A stretch of 64,000 nucleotides of DNA. It comes from Streptomyces sp. A1136. GTDB lineage: Bacteria; Actinomycetota; Actinomycetes; Streptomycetales; Streptomycetaceae. The stretch is taken from the NCBI RefSeq assembly GCF_004795055.1, contig NZ_SSBJ01000009.1, positions 62,001 through 126,000 on the forward strand, written 5' to 3'. The position numbers and the translations under genes are program-made. The notes below the pieces were generated by a model. The model saw nothing but the letters and a program-made list of their open reading frames with translations, was not told the origin of the DNA and did no database searches. Shown here one piece after another: positions 1 through 9,584 of this stretch (within the stretch, counting starts at the first letter, position 1; the number at the start of each line of letters is the position of its first letter).

Positions 1-1087
1 CTTCCTCATCGCCCGCTGGGGCGGTGCTCAGCGGCAGGCCGCCGCCTGGAAGTTCATCCTCTACACCCTCCTCGGCTCCGTGGTCATGCTGCTCGGTCTG
101 CTGCTGATCGGACTGAACAGCGGCACATTCGACATGGTGGCACTCGCCTCTGACAACGGCCGGGGACTGACCCACACCACCCAACTGCTGGCCGTCCTCG
201 CCATCGGCATCGGCCTCGCCGTGAAGACCCCGATGTGGCCGCTGCACAGCTGGCTCCCGGACGCCCACACCGCCGCCCCCACCGTCGGCTCCGTCCTCCT
301 GGCGGGCGTACTCCTCAAAATGGGCACGTACGGGTTCGTGCGCATCCTGCTGCCGATCACCCCCGACGGCATGCACACCGTCGCCCCCTACCTCGGGGCG
401 TTCGCCGCCGTCGGCATCGTCTACGGGTCCCTCGCCTGCCTCGCGCTGACCCGCAAGGGCAACAAGGGCGACCTCAAGCGCCTCATCGCGTACTCCTCCG
501 TCGGCCACATGGGCTTCGTGCTCCTCGGCATCGCGTCGCTGACCCCCACCGGCGTCAACGGCGCGCTCTTCGCCAACATCGCCCACGGTCTGATCACCGG
601 CCTGCTCTTCTTCCTGGTCGGCGCGCTCAAGGACCGCTACGGCACCGCCGACCTGGACACCCTCTCCGGAGTCACCGGCGCCGCCCTTTACGGCCGTGCC
701 CCCCGTCTCGGCGCGCTGCTCGCCTTCGCCGCCGTCGCCTCCCTCGGCCTGCCCGGCCTGGCCGGCTTCTGGGGCGAGATGCTCGCCCTGTTCGGCGCGT
801 TCGACCCGGCCGCGGGCCTGTCCCGCCCGGCCTTCCTCACCTACACGGCCGTCGGCGCCTTCGGCACCCTGCTCACCGCCGCATACCTTCTGATCGTCGT
901 ACGACGGGTGTGCATGGGCGACCCGAAGGAAGGCCCCGAACTCTCCCTCGCCGACGTCCAGCGATACGAATTCGCCGCCTGGACCCCGCTCGTCGCCCTC
1001 ACCGTCTTCGCCGGCCTGTGGCCCGCCGTCCTCCTCGGCCTCACCGACCCGGCCGTCCAGAAGCTCCTCGCAGGAGGCAACTCATGA
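1..1087 (+). CDS. nuoM: NADH-quinone oxidoreductase subunit M, 3' part
   Basis: Membrane subunit of respiratory complex I, one of the antiporter-like subunits that pump protons. The open frame is already running at base 2, so about the first third (family length is near 500 residues) lies outside the window; 361 residues are visible. It is almost entirely hydrophobic helices. The block VKTPMWPLHSWLPDAHTAAP and the later KRLIAYSSVGHMG carry the conserved lysines, prolines and histidines of NuoL/M/N proteins. The stop overlaps the nuoN start in an ATGA arrangement, which implies translational coupling. It is the end of a nuo operon that extends to the left. Very sure of the family; M rather than L follows from position before nuoN and the sequence. 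Confidence 0.95.
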   Translation, partial: FLIARWGGAQRQAAAWKFILYTLLGSVVMLLGLLLIGLNSGTFDMVALASDNGRGLTHTTQLLAVLAIGIGLAVKTPMWPLHSWLPDAHTAAPTVGSVLLAGVLLKMGTYGFVRILLPITPDGMHTVAPYLGAFAAVGIVYGSLACLALTRKGNKGDLKRLIAYSSVGHMGFVLLGIASLTPTGVNGALFANIAHGLITGLLFFLVGALKDRYGTADLDTLSGVTGAALYGRAPRLGALLAFAAVASLGLPGLAGFWGEMLALFGAFDPAAGLSRPAFLTYTAVGAFGTLLTAAYLLIVVRRVCMGDPKEGPELSLADVQRYEFAAWTPLVALTVFAGLWPAVLLGLTDPAVQKLLAGGNS

Positions 1088-2646
1088 CGGTCCTGTCCGT
1101 CGCGGCCGTCACGGCCCCCGGCCCGGCCTCCGCGCCCAGCCTCGTCCAGTCCGTCGACTGGCTCGCCCTCGCGCCCGTCGTGATCCCCGCCGCCGTCGCC
1201 CTCGTCGTCCTGGTCGCGGACCTCTTCACGGCGCCGAAGCACAAGCCGCTGCTGGGCTGGCTGTCCGTGGCCGGGCTCGCCGCCGCGGTCGCCACCCTGC
1301 TGCCGCTGCGCGCCGGCGACCACGCCACCTTCTGCCTCACCGGCGACGCCGCCGCGTGCAGTTACACCGCCGACCACTTCGCACTCGTCGTCCAGTTCCT
1401 CGTCCTCGCCGGCGCCCTCGTCACGGCCCTGCTGTCGGTCACCGCCGTCCACGAGACGCGCATGCCCGCCGGCGAGTACTGGTTCCTGCTGCTCTCCTCC
1501 GCCGCCGGCGCGGCCCTGCTGCCCGCCGCCCGCGACCTCGCCACCCTGATCGTCGCCCTCGAAGTCGCCTCGCTGCCCGCCTTCGCCCTCGTCGGCATGC
1601 GCCGCGGCGACCGGCTCTCCTCCGAGGCCGCCCTCAAGTTCTTCCTCTCCTCCGTCACCGCCACGGCCGTCTCGCTGCTCGGCGTCAGCTTCGTCTACGC
1701 CACCACCGGCTCCCTGCACCTCACCCAGGTGGCCGACCGCCTCGAAGACGTCCCCGCCCAACTCGACACCCTCGCGATGGCGGGCGTCGCCCTCACCCTC
1801 GTCGGTTTCGCCTTCAAGACGGCCGCCGTCCCCTTCCACTTCTGGGTCCCCGACACGTACGTCGGCGCCCCCCTGCCCATCGCCGGCTACCTCTCGGTGA
1901 TCGGCAAGGCCGTCGGCTTCACCGGCCTGATCCTCGTCACGGTCATCGCCTTCCCCGCGTACTCCGAAATCTGGGGTCCCGCGCTCGCGGTCCTCGCCGC
2001 CCTCACCATGACCGTCGGCAACGTGGCCGCCCTGCGCCAGGCCGCCGACCGCGCGAACAGCGCCGTACGGCTGCTCGCCTGGTCCTCGGTCGGACAGGCC
2101 GGCTACCTCCTGGTGCCGATCGCCGCGGCGGCGTACACGGAGCGCGACCAGATCGGCTCCACCGTCGCCTACGCGCTCATGTACGGGGCCGTGAACCTGG
2201 GCGCCTTCGCCGTGGCCGCGCTGGTGGCCCGTACGAAGCCGCTGCACCGGATCGACGACTACCGCGGCCTGTATGCCGAGCGGCCCCTGACCGCCCTGAC
2301 CATGGCGTTCTTCCTGCTCTGCCTGGCCGGCCTGCCGCCGGGCATCATCGGCCTCTTCGCCAAGGTCACCGTCTTCCGGTCCGCGGTCGACGCGGGCCTG
2401 GGGTGGCTGGCCGTGGTCATGGCGGTCAACGTGGTCATCGCCCTGTACTACTACCTGCGCTGGACGGCCCTGCTGTTCCGCCCCGCGGCCACCGGCGACG
2501 CCGGCGCCGGGCAGGCTCCCGCCGCGTCCCCCGCGCCCTGGCCGGTCACCGTCGCGATCCTGCTCACCGGGGTCACCGCCCTCGTCCTCTCGGGTGCGCC
2601 GCAGCTGGTGCTGCGCTTCGCCTCGGGCAGCCTGTTCCCGCAGTAG
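1084..2646 (+). CDS. nuoN: NADH-quinone oxidoreductase subunit N
   Basis: Proton-pumping membrane subunit of complex I, 520 residues, about 14 transmembrane helices. The start is the ATG at 1084, which overlaps the nuoM stop by 4 bp and follows an AGGAGG ribosome site; an upstream open frame is only a shadow of nuoM. Recognisable blocks are FAFKTAAVPFHFWVPDTY (the pumping lysine and the HFW motif), the RLLAWSSVGQAGY block near residue 330, and FFLLCLAGLPPGIIGLFAK. It is the usual last gene of the actinobacterial nuo operon, which fits the hairpin and change of gene content downstream. Confidence 0.96.
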   Translation: MTVLSVAAVTAPGPASAPSLVQSVDWLALAPVVIPAAVALVVLVADLFTAPKHKPLLGWLSVAGLAAAVATLLPLRAGDHATFCLTGDAAACSYTADHFALVVQFLVLAGALVTALLSVTAVHETRMPAGEYWFLLLSSAAGAALLPAARDLATLIVALEVASLPAFALVGMRRGDRLSSEAALKFFLSSVTATAVSLLGVSFVYATTGSLHLTQVADRLEDVPAQLDTLAMAGVALTLVGFAFKTAAVPFHFWVPDTYVGAPLPIAGYLSVIGKAVGFTGLILVTVIAFPAYSEIWGPALAVLAALTMTVGNVAALRQAADRANSAVRLLAWSSVGQAGYLLVPIAAAAYTERDQIGSTVAYALMYGAVNLGAFAVAALVARTKPLHRIDDYRGLYAERPLTALTMAFFLLCLAGLPPGIIGLFAKVTVFRSAVDAGLGWLAVVMAVNVVIALYYYLRWTALLFRPAATGDAGAGQAPAASPAPWPVTVAILLTGVTALVLSGAPQLVLRFASGSLFPQ

Positions 2647-2778
2647 TCGTACGTCGGCACCTCCGCGGTAGCCCGGACGGAGCAACGCCCCGGCTCGCCC
2701 CACGCCCACCCGCCCCCGGGCGCCGGGGGCGGCGCGGCCCCGGGAACCTGGCGCGCCCACCTCGCGTTGACCAGGAAG

Positions 2779-2807
2779 GGAGGGTCCACTGGACCGGAAG
2801 ACCCTCC
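2779..2807 (+). terminator. Hairpin after nuoN
   Basis: GGAGGGTC at 2779-2786 pairs perfectly with GACCCTCC at 2800-2807 across a 13-nt loop. It lies between the end of the nuo operon and htpX and may end nuo transcription, but there is no T-run, so it could equally be an htpX leader element. Confidence 0.35.
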
Positions 2808-2859
2808 GTTCCGCACATCCGGACGGGTTCCCCCTGCCGCACCATTTGGAGGGCGTACC

Positions 2860-3723
2860 GTGCACCGCCGGCACAACGGGCTGAAGACCGCCGTACTCCT
2901 CGGCGGGCTGTCGGCACTCATCATCCTCATCGGAAGCCTCTTCGGGCGGGGCGGCCTGATCGTCGCCGTCCTCGTCGCGCTCGGCACGAACGCGTACGCG
3001 TACTGGAACAGCGACAAGCTGGCTCTACGCGCGATGCGTGCCCGTCCCGTCAGCGAGTTCGAGGCGCCCGCGCTCTACCGCATGGTGCGCGAGCTCTCCA
3101 CCTCCGCGCGCCGGCCCATGCCCCGGCTCTACATCTCGCCCACCGAAGCCCCCAACGCCTTCGCCACGGGCCGCAACCCGCGCAACGCCGCCGTGTGCTG
3201 CACCGAAGGAATCCTGCGCATCCTCGACGAGCGGGAGCTGCGCGGCGTCATCGGCCATGAACTGAGCCACGTCTACAACCGGGACATCCTCATCTCGTCG
3301 GTCGCCGGAGCCCTCGCCTCCGTGATCATGTTCCTGGTGAACTTCGCCTGGCTGATCCCGATCGGCCGCTCCGACGACGACGAGGGGCCGGGCCTCCTCG
3401 GCATGCTGCTGGTCATGATCCTGGGGCCGCTGGCCGCCTCCGTGATCCAGCTCGCCATCAGCCGCTCGCGCGAGTACGAGGCCGACGCCTCCGGCGCCCA
3501 GCTGACCGGGGACCCGCTGGCCCTGGCAGGCGCCCTGCGCAAGCTGGACGCGGGCACCAAGCAGCTCCCGCTGCCGCCCGAGCCCCGCCTGGAGACGGCG
3601 AGCCACATGATGATCGCCAACCCCTTCCGCCCGGGTGAGGGACTCTCCAAGATGTTCTCGACGCACCCCCCGATGGCCGAGCGCATCGCCCGGCTCGAAC
3701 AGATGGCAGGCAGGACCCAGTGA
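2860..3723 (+). CDS. htpX: M48 family membrane zinc metalloprotease HtpX
   Basis: Membrane-anchored zinc endopeptidase involved in quality control of membrane proteins, 287 residues. The GTG at 2860 is chosen because TTGGAGGG lies just upstream and gives the family length; an in-frame extension to 2767 has no ribosome site. Two hydrophobic helices open the protein (about residues 11-45). The zinc site HELSH is at about 133-137, with the third ligand supplied by the SREYEAD block near 205; two more helices lie between them. The stop overlaps the next gene's GTG, so the two are probably co-translated. Confidence 0.95.
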   Translation: MHRRHNGLKTAVLLGGLSALIILIGSLFGRGGLIVAVLVALGTNAYAYWNSDKLALRAMRARPVSEFEAPALYRMVRELSTSARRPMPRLYISPTEAPNAFATGRNPRNAAVCCTEGILRILDERELRGVIGHELSHVYNRDILISSVAGALASVIMFLVNFAWLIPIGRSDDDEGPGLLGMLLVMILGPLAASVIQLAISRSREYEADASGAQLTGDPLALAGALRKLDAGTKQLPLPPEPRLETASHMMIANPFRPGEGLSKMFSTHPPMAERIARLEQMAGRTQ

Positions 3724-4112
3724 AGACCATCCTGAACGTCGTATGGCTCGTACTCAGCGGCATCTGGCTGTTCCTGGGCTACTGCCTCGCGGGCCTGATC
3801 CTCTGCGTCACCATCATCGGCATCCCCTTCGGGATCGCCGCCTTCCGCATCGCCGTGTACGCCCTCTGGCCCTTCGGCTACACCACGGTCGAGCGGCGGG
3901 ACGCGGGCGCCGCGTCCTGCGTGGGGAACGTGCTCTGGCTCGTCCTGGCCGGCTGGTGGCTGGCCATCGGCCACATCGTCACGGGCCTCGCCCTGTGCGT
4001 CACGATCATCGGCATCCCGTTCGGCATCGCCAACTTCAAGATGGTCCCGCTCTCCCTGTTGCCGCTGGGCCGCGAGATCGTCCCGACGGACGCCCCCTTC
4101 GCCTCCAGCTGA
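3720..4112 (+). CDS. YccF domain-containing small membrane protein
   Basis: 130-residue integral membrane protein made of two similar halves. Each half ends in a near-identical block, [12 protein letters not shown] (about residues 28-39 and 90-101), the hallmark of the YccF (DUF307) family. No biochemical role is established for the family. Its GTG start overlaps the htpX stop by 4 bp, so it is an operon partner of the protease, which suggests an envelope-related job, by inference only. Confidence 0.85.
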   Translation: MKTILNVVWLVLSGIWLFLGYCLAGLILCVTIIGIPFGIAAFRIAVYALWPFGYTTVERRDAGAASCVGNVLWLVLAGWWLAIGHIVTGLALCVTIIGIPFGIANFKMVPLSLLPLGREIVPTDAPFASS

Positions 4113-4395
4113 GCGGCTTCGCCCGACGAGGGGTCGGCGCGGGGCCGGGGCCGGGGTGATCGGCGCAGGTCAGGACGATTGTCAGTGGGGTGGTCCACCA
4201 TGAACACATGGACGAGACCAAGCGGTTGCCACAGCAAGCCCCCCACTCGGAATCCAACTCCCCGCAGGCGCGAGGGCAGTCTCGCGCACGGCCCTCGCCT
4301 GCCCCTCCGGAGACCGGTACGCGGCCCCGCGCCGCCCCCATAGGCGGCTGCCGCGGACCCCGCCCGCCACCTCGGCGCGACGGCCTGACCCGTCC

Positions 4396-5733
4396 TCACA
4401 TGGCGTGCCCACGACGGCTTCGCACGGCATAGACCGCCGCGCCCGACAGCAGGACCGCCGCCCCCGCGACCGCCGACGCGAGGGGCAGCGCACACGCGAG
4501 CGCCACACAGCCGGCCAGCCCGACCGCTGCCCCGGCCCGGTCCTTGACACCTGAATCCAGCGTCCACGCCGAAGCGTTCGCGATCGCGTAGTAGGCCAGT
4601 ACTCCGAAGGACGAGAAGCCGATCGCGCCCCGCAGATCGGTGGTGGCCGCGAGCAGCGCCACCACGGTGCCCACCGCGAACTCCGCATGGTGCGGCACCC
4701 GCCGCCGGGGATGCACGGCGGCCAGCACGCGGGGCAGATGGCCGTCCCGGGCCATCGCCAAAGCGGTGCGCGACACCCCGAGCACGAGGGCCAACAGCGA
4801 GCCCAAGGCGGCCAAGGCCGCACCCGCCCGGACGACCGGGGCCAGTCCGGGCCACCCGGCCGCGCGTACCGCGTCGGCCGGCGGGGCCGTGGACCCCGCC
4901 AGCGCCCCGCCGCCGAGCACGGTCAGGACCGCCACGGCGACGGCGGCGTACACCAGCAGGGCGATGCCCAGCGCGATCGGCACGGCGCGCGGGATCGTCC
5001 GCTCCGGATCGCGCACCTCCTCGCCCAAGGTGGTGATCCGGGCGTACCCGGCGAAGGCGAAGAACAGCAACCCGGCGCCCTGCAACAGCCCGGCCACGCC
5101 CGCCCCTCGCGCAACTCCCCACAACCCGTCCACCGCCGGGCCGCCGCCGAGCCGCCCCGGCTCCGCCGCGTGGGAGGTCAGACAGACGACCACCACCGCG
5201 GCCAGCACCACCAGCACCGCCGCCACGATCACCCGGGCGATCCTGGCCGACTTCTGCACACCGCCGTAGCTCGCGGCGGTCAACGCCAGCACCGCGGCCA
5301 CGGCCACCGCGTGCTGCCGCTCCGGCCACAGGTACGCCCCCACGGTCAGCGCCATCGCCGCGCAGGAGGCCGTCTTGCCGACGACGAAGCCCCAACCGGC
5401 CAGATATCCCCAGAACGGGCCGAGCCGCTCACGCCCGTACACGTACGTGCCGCCGGAGGACGGGTACCGGGCGGCGAGCCGCGCGGAGGACCGCGCGTTG
5501 CAGTAGGCCACGACGGCCGCCAGGCCGAGGGCGGTGAGGAGCGCCGCGCCGGCCGGGCCCACCGCTCGCGCGGCCGGGGCGAGCGCCGCGAAGATCCCGG
5601 CGCCGATCATGGCGCCCAAGCCGACCACGACGGCGTCGAAGACACCGAGCGTGCGCTTCAACCCGGGGTGCCGCGGCGGCTTGTGGGCCGACGGCTCGTC
5701 CACCGGTGACTCCTCCATGGGCAGGTCGTCCAT
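4396..5733 (-). CDS. APC family amino acid permease
   Basis: 445-residue secondary transporter with about 12 membrane helices. The first helix holds the APC substrate/ion site GLGAMIGAGIFA (about residues 38-49), and GKTASCAAMA and FFAFAGYARITTLGEEVRDPERTIPRA are typical APC blocks (the latter is the helix 6 region with the conserved glutamate and the RDPERTIP loop). Substrate cannot be named; amino acids or polyamines are likely. It starts 18 bp after the stop of the SulP gene on the same strand, so the two form an operon. No clear ribosome site is visible before the ATG at 5733. Confidence 0.88.
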   Translation of the reverse strand: MDDLPMEESPVDEPSAHKPPRHPGLKRTLGVFDAVVVGLGAMIGAGIFAALAPAARAVGPAGAALLTALGLAAVVAYCNARSSARLAARYPSSGGTYVYGRERLGPFWGYLAGWGFVVGKTASCAAMALTVGAYLWPERQHAVAVAAVLALTAASYGGVQKSARIARVIVAAVLVVLAAVVVVCLTSHAAEPGRLGGGPAVDGLWGVARGAGVAGLLQGAGLLFFAFAGYARITTLGEEVRDPERTIPRAVPIALGIALLVYAAVAVAVLTVLGGGALAGSTAPPADAVRAAGWPGLAPVVRAGAALAALGSLLALVLGVSRTALAMARDGHLPRVLAAVHPRRRVPHHAEFAVGTVVALLAATTDLRGAIGFSSFGVLAYYAIANASAWTLDSGVKDRAGAAVGLAGCVALACALPLASAVAGAAVLLSGAAVYAVRSRRGHAM

Positions 5734-5751
5734 GGCGGGAGGCTAACCGCC

Positions 5752-7185
5752 CTACGTGACGCCCCGGGGGCGCGGGAGTGGCGAGCGCTGCTTCTCCCAG
5801 CCGTCGAGGGCGGTCAGACAGGCGTGGTCCAGATGCCGCAATCCGGTCAGGTCGAGCCGCACCGACTGGCCCGGCGGCAGGCCGTCGAGGGAGTCCAGCA
5901 TCTTGGGCAGCCGCAGGAAGCTGGCGGTTCCCACCATGCGCACGCACAGCACGTCCCCCTCCGCCTCCCAGACCTCCTCGATCTGCACTTGAGAGGTCTC
6001 CCAAGCCGCCTTGGCGACAGCCAGTCCGAGACCGACCAGCACGCCCTCGAAGAGGTTGGTGGCGACGATCGCGGTGGCCGTCGCCACCAGGACCACGGCC
6101 TCGCCCCGGTGGGTGCGCCACAGAGCGGCGACCGCCCTCGCGGGGAGCAGCTTCCATCCCGCGTGCAGCAGTACCCCGGCCAGGGCGGCCAACGGCACCG
6201 CCTCCAGCGCGCCGGGGAAGGCCACGGCGAACAGCAGGAGCCAGCCGCCGTGCATGACCCGCGCCGCCCGGGTCCGAGCCCCGGCCTCCACGTTCGCGGC
6301 GCTGCGTACGATCACCGCCGTCATCGGCAGGGCCCCGAGCAGCCCGCACATCAGGTTGCCCACACCCTGGGCCACCAGTTCCCGGTCGTAGTCGGTGCGG
6401 GGTCCGTCATGCATGCGGTCCACCGCCGCCGCACTGAACAGGGTCTCCGCAGAGGCGATCAACGCGATCGCCGCCACCGTCCCGAACGCGCCCACGGACG
6501 CCAGCGCCCCGAGGTCTTCCCATCGGGGCAGCGACACCGCTCCCAGTACGCCCGTCACCCGCACCCGCTCGACCGGCATCCGCAGCAGCCCCGCCACCGC
6601 GGTGGCCGCCGCCACGCCGACCAGCGCCCCGGGCACGAGCCGCAGCCGGGCCGGCATTCGGCGCCACACCACCAGGACGGCAATGGTCCCCACCCCGAGC
6701 CCCACGGCCCCCCAGTCGGCCCGCCCACCCAACGCGGCGACGCCGGAGAGCTTCTCCAGGGTCTTCGCCGGTGCCTCCACACCCCCCAGGGCGTAGAGCT
6801 GCCCGGCGATCAGCACGAGCCCGATCCCGGCCAGCATCCCGTGCACCACGGCGACCGAGATCGCCCGGAACCACCGCCCGACCCGGAGTACCCCCATGCC
6901 CAACTGCATCGTCCCCGCGGCGGCCACCAACACCCCGAGCGCGGCCAGGCCGTACGCCTGCACCGCCTCGTAGACCAGCACGGTCAGCCCCGCGGCCGGC
7001 CCGCTGACCTGGAGTGAACTCCCACGGAACCAGCCCGTCACCAGCCCGCCGACGACGCCGGTCACTATGCCCAGCTCGGCCGGCACGCCGGAGGCGACGG
7101 CCACCCCCACACAGAGCGGCAGCGCGACGAGCGCGACGACGACGGACGCCCCGAAGTCTTCGCGAAACGTGTCGGCCCCAGGCAT
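5752..7185 (-). CDS. SulP family inorganic anion transporter
   Basis: 477-residue SLC26/SulP permease for sulfate, bicarbonate or a related anion. The ATG at 7185 is preferred over the GTG at 7203 because AGGGAG sits seven bases before it. The N-terminal part has the SulP signatures VALVALPLCVGVAVASG and GLVTGWFRGSSLQVSGPAAG; the C-terminus, from about residue 395, is a short STAS-like regulatory domain that stops early. Many actinobacterial relatives carry a fused carbonic anhydrase after the STAS domain; none is present here. It is first in a two-gene unit with the APC permease. Confidence 0.9.
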   Translation of the reverse strand: MPGADTFREDFGASVVVALVALPLCVGVAVASGVPAELGIVTGVVGGLVTGWFRGSSLQVSGPAAGLTVLVYEAVQAYGLAALGVLVAAAGTMQLGMGVLRVGRWFRAISVAVVHGMLAGIGLVLIAGQLYALGGVEAPAKTLEKLSGVAALGGRADWGAVGLGVGTIAVLVVWRRMPARLRLVPGALVGVAAATAVAGLLRMPVERVRVTGVLGAVSLPRWEDLGALASVGAFGTVAAIALIASAETLFSAAAVDRMHDGPRTDYDRELVAQGVGNLMCGLLGALPMTAVIVRSAANVEAGARTRAARVMHGGWLLLFAVAFPGALEAVPLAALAGVLLHAGWKLLPARAVAALWRTHRGEAVVLVATATAIVATNLFEGVLVGLGLAVAKAAWETSQVQIEEVWEAEGDVLCVRMVGTASFLRLPKMLDSLDGLPPGQSVRLDLTGLRHLDHACLTALDGWEKQRSPLPRPRGVT

Positions 7186-7593
7186 ACGAGAACTCCCTGT
7201 CACACGGTGACGGATGGCACTCAGCGTGACGGGCCTCCGGCCCGGTGCCTAGTGACCACCGGGAGCCCTGGCGGAGCACGCGCCGCTCACGCCCGGCGCA
7301 CCCCACCCTCGTCCCACGCCCCGCGCGGAACGCGAGTGACGGCCCTCGTCACGCCCCCGGCGCCGGGCGCGTTCGCCCGCTGTCCGGCGTACGGGCGGGG
7401 AGCCGGCACGGGGGCGGGGAGCCGGTGCGGAAGGACCGGTGCGGGGGGAAGGGCCGGTGCGGGAAGCCCACGATCACGTCCGGCGCACGGCGAGGGCGCA
7501 GCGCGGGCAGCCGTCGAGCCATTGCTCGGCGGTGTGCCCCCGTTGCGCCCTGCCACGCTCGTCAGGCCCGCTCGGGCAGAGCGAAGGCGCTGG
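7186..7593. other. Intergenic region between sulP-like and yajQ-like genes
   Basis: About 400 bp without a convincing gene. It holds the probable promoter of the SulP gene at its left end. On the minus strand the reading frame of the YajQ gene stays open after its stop for 39 codons (7474-7593) and ends in a cysteine-rich tail; see findings. Direct GC-rich repeats of the GGGGCGGGGAGCCGG type occur near 7396-7430. Confidence 0.5.
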
Positions 7594-8082
7594 TCAGCGG
7601 TAGTTCACGAACTGGATCGCGAAGTCCAGGTCCTTGCCCTTGAGGAGCGCCTGGATGGCCTGGAGGTCGTCGCGGCTCTTGGAGCTGACGCGCAGCTCCT
7701 CGCCCTGGACCTGCGCCTTGACGCCCTTGGGGCCCTCGTCCCGGATGATCTTCGCGACCTTCTTGGCGTTCTCCTGGGAGATGCCTTCCTCGATCGTCGC
7801 GAAGATCTTGTACTCCTTGCCGGAGAGCTGCGGCTCGCCGGCGTCCAGCGCCTTGAGCGAGATGCCGCGCTTGACCAGCTTGGTCTCGAAGACGTCGAGG
7901 ATGGCCTTCACGCGCTCCTCGGAGTTCGCCTCCATGAGGATCTTCTCGCCGGACCAGGCGATCGACGCGCCGGTGCCCTTGAAGTCGTAGCGCTGCGAGA
8001 GTTCCTTGGCGGCCTGGTTGAGGGCGTTGTCGACCTCCTGCCGCTCGACCTTCGAGACGATGTCGAAACTGGAGTCGGCCAT
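7594..8082 (-). CDS. YajQ family cyclic-di-GMP-binding protein
   Basis: 162 residues, the exact family length. Starts at the ATG at 8082 after AAGGAGC. Opens with [20 protein letters not shown] and contains [11 protein letters not shown] and the [18 protein letters not shown] block characteristic of YajQ proteins, which fold as two ferredoxin-like halves. Members in other bacteria bind nucleotides or RNA, and some bind c-di-GMP; the role in actinomycetes is not settled. Stands alone on the minus strand, divergent from tRNA-Tyr. Confidence 0.93.
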   Translation of the reverse strand: MADSSFDIVSKVERQEVDNALNQAAKELSQRYDFKGTGASIAWSGEKILMEANSEERVKAILDVFETKLVKRGISLKALDAGEPQLSGKEYKIFATIEEGISQENAKKVAKIIRDEGPKGVKAQVQGEELRVSSKSRDDLQAIQALLKGKDLDFAIQFVNYR

Positions 8083-8282
8083 GTGCTGTGGCTCCTTGAA
8101 GTCGGCTGGCTGTGCCCCGTGGGGCCGCGGCCGGACATCCCCGGACCGCTCCGCAAAGCCTAGCCACCGCGCTCCCGTGCGGTACTGATCAATCCGGTGG
8201 CGAAGCACCCCCGGTCATCGGGTATTGTTTACGTCGTTGCCACGGAGCGCCGCCGTAAGGCGGAAAAACGGCAACAACCCTT

Positions 8283-8364
<82 letters not shown>

Positions 8365-8375
8365 CGCGAGTGAGG

Positions 8376-8417
8376 CCCCCGTCTTCTGCGGAAACGCAGA
8401 AGACGGGGGTTTCTTCG
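8376..8417 (+). terminator. Rho-independent terminator of tRNA-Tyr
   Basis: A perfect 15-bp stem (8376-8390 with 8395-8409) with a GAAA tetraloop, followed by TTTCTTCGTT. It sits 11 bases after the tRNA. Confidence 0.9.
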
Positions 8418-8482
8418 TTGTCCTCGCAGTGTCCCCGCGTTGTCCCCGCCCGGGGGCAAGTCCCCGCGGCGCGGCGGGGGTC

Positions 8483-9004
8483 CTAGCCCGCCGGGTCCGT
8501 CACGGTCAGGTGGTACGTCGTGTCGACCGTGAAGCCGTCGGTCGCGGCGGCGTTGATCTCCAGCACGAAATGGCCGGGCGGCAGCGGCGTGAGGCCGCAC
8601 CACAGGCCCCAGGCCACGCGGGGCACTCCGCGCACCAAGAAGGTCTTCGAGCTGAACTCGCTCACCCTCAGCGGAGCGCTGTTCAGCGCCGCCGACGCCC
8701 TCGCCACGTCGAGCGCCCACGGCCCGGTCACGAAGGGCACCGCCGCGCGCTGCGTGTTCAGTACCGGGAAGAACACCGGCCGGCCCGCCGGTACGGCGCA
8801 CCGCCGCACCACCCGGCCGCCGTGGGAGCCGGCGAGGAACCAGAGGTCGTCGGGCTGACGCCACCCCGCCTCGCGCCCCGTCGTATCGAAGACGGGGCTG
8901 TGCTCCCGCGGCGCCGACATGGCCCACTTCCACCACCGGGCGGCGAGTCGGCCGCCCTTCGCCCCGCCCAGGCGCCATTCGCCCTCGCCCACGCCCACGC
9001 CCAC
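8483..9004 (-). CDS. Conserved hypothetical protein
   Basis: About 173 residues if started at the GTG at 9004; the frame stays open to 9076 (TTG), but that would overlap the divergent gene's start. The start is uncertain because several GTG codons lie in a GGGCGT repeat. The sequence contains WWKWAMSAPREHSPVFDTTG, then LAGSHGGRVVRRCAVPAGRPVFFPVLN, and ends in a strand-rich part with PLPPGHFVLEINA. This resembles a conserved Streptomyces protein of unknown function with a beta-sandwich look. No signal peptide or catalytic motif is evident. No function assigned. Confidence 0.65.
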   Translation of the reverse strand: MGVGVGEGEWRLGGAKGGRLAARWWKWAMSAPREHSPVFDTTGREAGWRQPDDLWFLAGSHGGRVVRRCAVPAGRPVFFPVLNTQRAAVPFVTGPWALDVARASAALNSAPLRVSEFSSKTFLVRGVPRVAWGLWCGLTPLPPGHFVLEINAAATDGFTVDTTYHLTVTDPAG

Positions 9005-9048
9005 ACCCCCCGGTACGTCGCACGACCGCCATCGGCGGCCGAACCGCA

Positions 9049-9546
9049 GTGACCCTATCGGGCGCCCCGGGCGCAACGATCAACACGTGCCGTCGTTCAC
9101 GGGGCGTGAATCGGACATCGAATACGCGTGGCAAGGTCGGCGGCGGAGTGCTCATCGCCCTGCTCGGCGCGGGCATCCCGGCCCTGGTCGGAGCAGCCCT
9201 GCACCCCCGGGTAGGGGCGCCGTACCAGGAGACCCGGCTTTACTTCGGCACCGCGCGGCCGGTCGGTCAGGCCCCTGTCGGGGAAGAGGAGTTCAACCGC
9301 TTCATCGACCGCGAGGTGACCCCGGCGTTCCCCGAAGGGCTCACCGTCCAGGACGCGCACGGCCAGTGGCGCGGCAAGGGCGGGACGATCGTCCACGAGA
9401 CGTCCTACGAGGTGGTGCTGCTCTACCCGAAGAAGGAGGCCGACGACCGCAGCGTGCGCATCGAGCACATCCGGCAGGCCTACGAGCGGCAGTACGAGCA
9501 GGACTCCGTCGGCCGCTCCGACGACGAGGTCACCGCCGAGTTCTAG
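9049..9546 (+). CDS. DUF3574 domain-containing membrane-anchored protein
   Basis: 165 residues from the GTG at 9049; GTGs at 9106 and 9148 are alternatives, since no strong ribosome site marks the first. A hydrophobic stretch at about residues 34-50 (VLIALLGAGIPALVGAAL) looks like a signal anchor. The rest fits DUF3574: ETRLYFGTARPVG, then FIDREVTPAFPEGLTV, GQWRGKGG and the IRQAYERQYEQDSV helix. Function of the family is unknown. It is divergent from the hypothetical gene to its left and convergent with the NAD(P)-binding gene to its right. Confidence 0.75.
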   Translation: MTLSGAPGATINTCRRSRGVNRTSNTRGKVGGGVLIALLGAGIPALVGAALHPRVGAPYQETRLYFGTARPVGQAPVGEEEFNRFIDREVTPAFPEGLTVQDAHGQWRGKGGTIVHETSYEVVLLYPKKEADDRSVRIEHIRQAYERQYEQDSVGRSDDEVTAEF

Positions 9547-9584
9547 CGCGGCGGCAGCGGCACACGAGGCCGTCGCGCCCGGCC

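Noticed and set aside
235..3260. Very long plus- and minus-strand open frames (up to 800 codons) across nuoM-htpX and rpoB/rpoC
   Set aside because: High GC leaves the alternative frames free of stops; they are rich in Arg/Pro/Gly, lack family motifs, and conflict with the real genes.
4190..4432. 80-codon frame between the YccF-like gene and the APC permease
   Set aside because: Codon third positions are less GC than real genes here, no ribosome site, and it runs into the end of the permease.
7287..7556. 89-codon minus-strand frame after YajQ
   Set aside because: Low-complexity Ala/Pro/Arg composition and no ribosome site.
8985..9012. CACGCCCACGCCCAC short repeats
   Set aside because: Simple low-complexity within the start region of a minus-strand gene, not a regulatory array.
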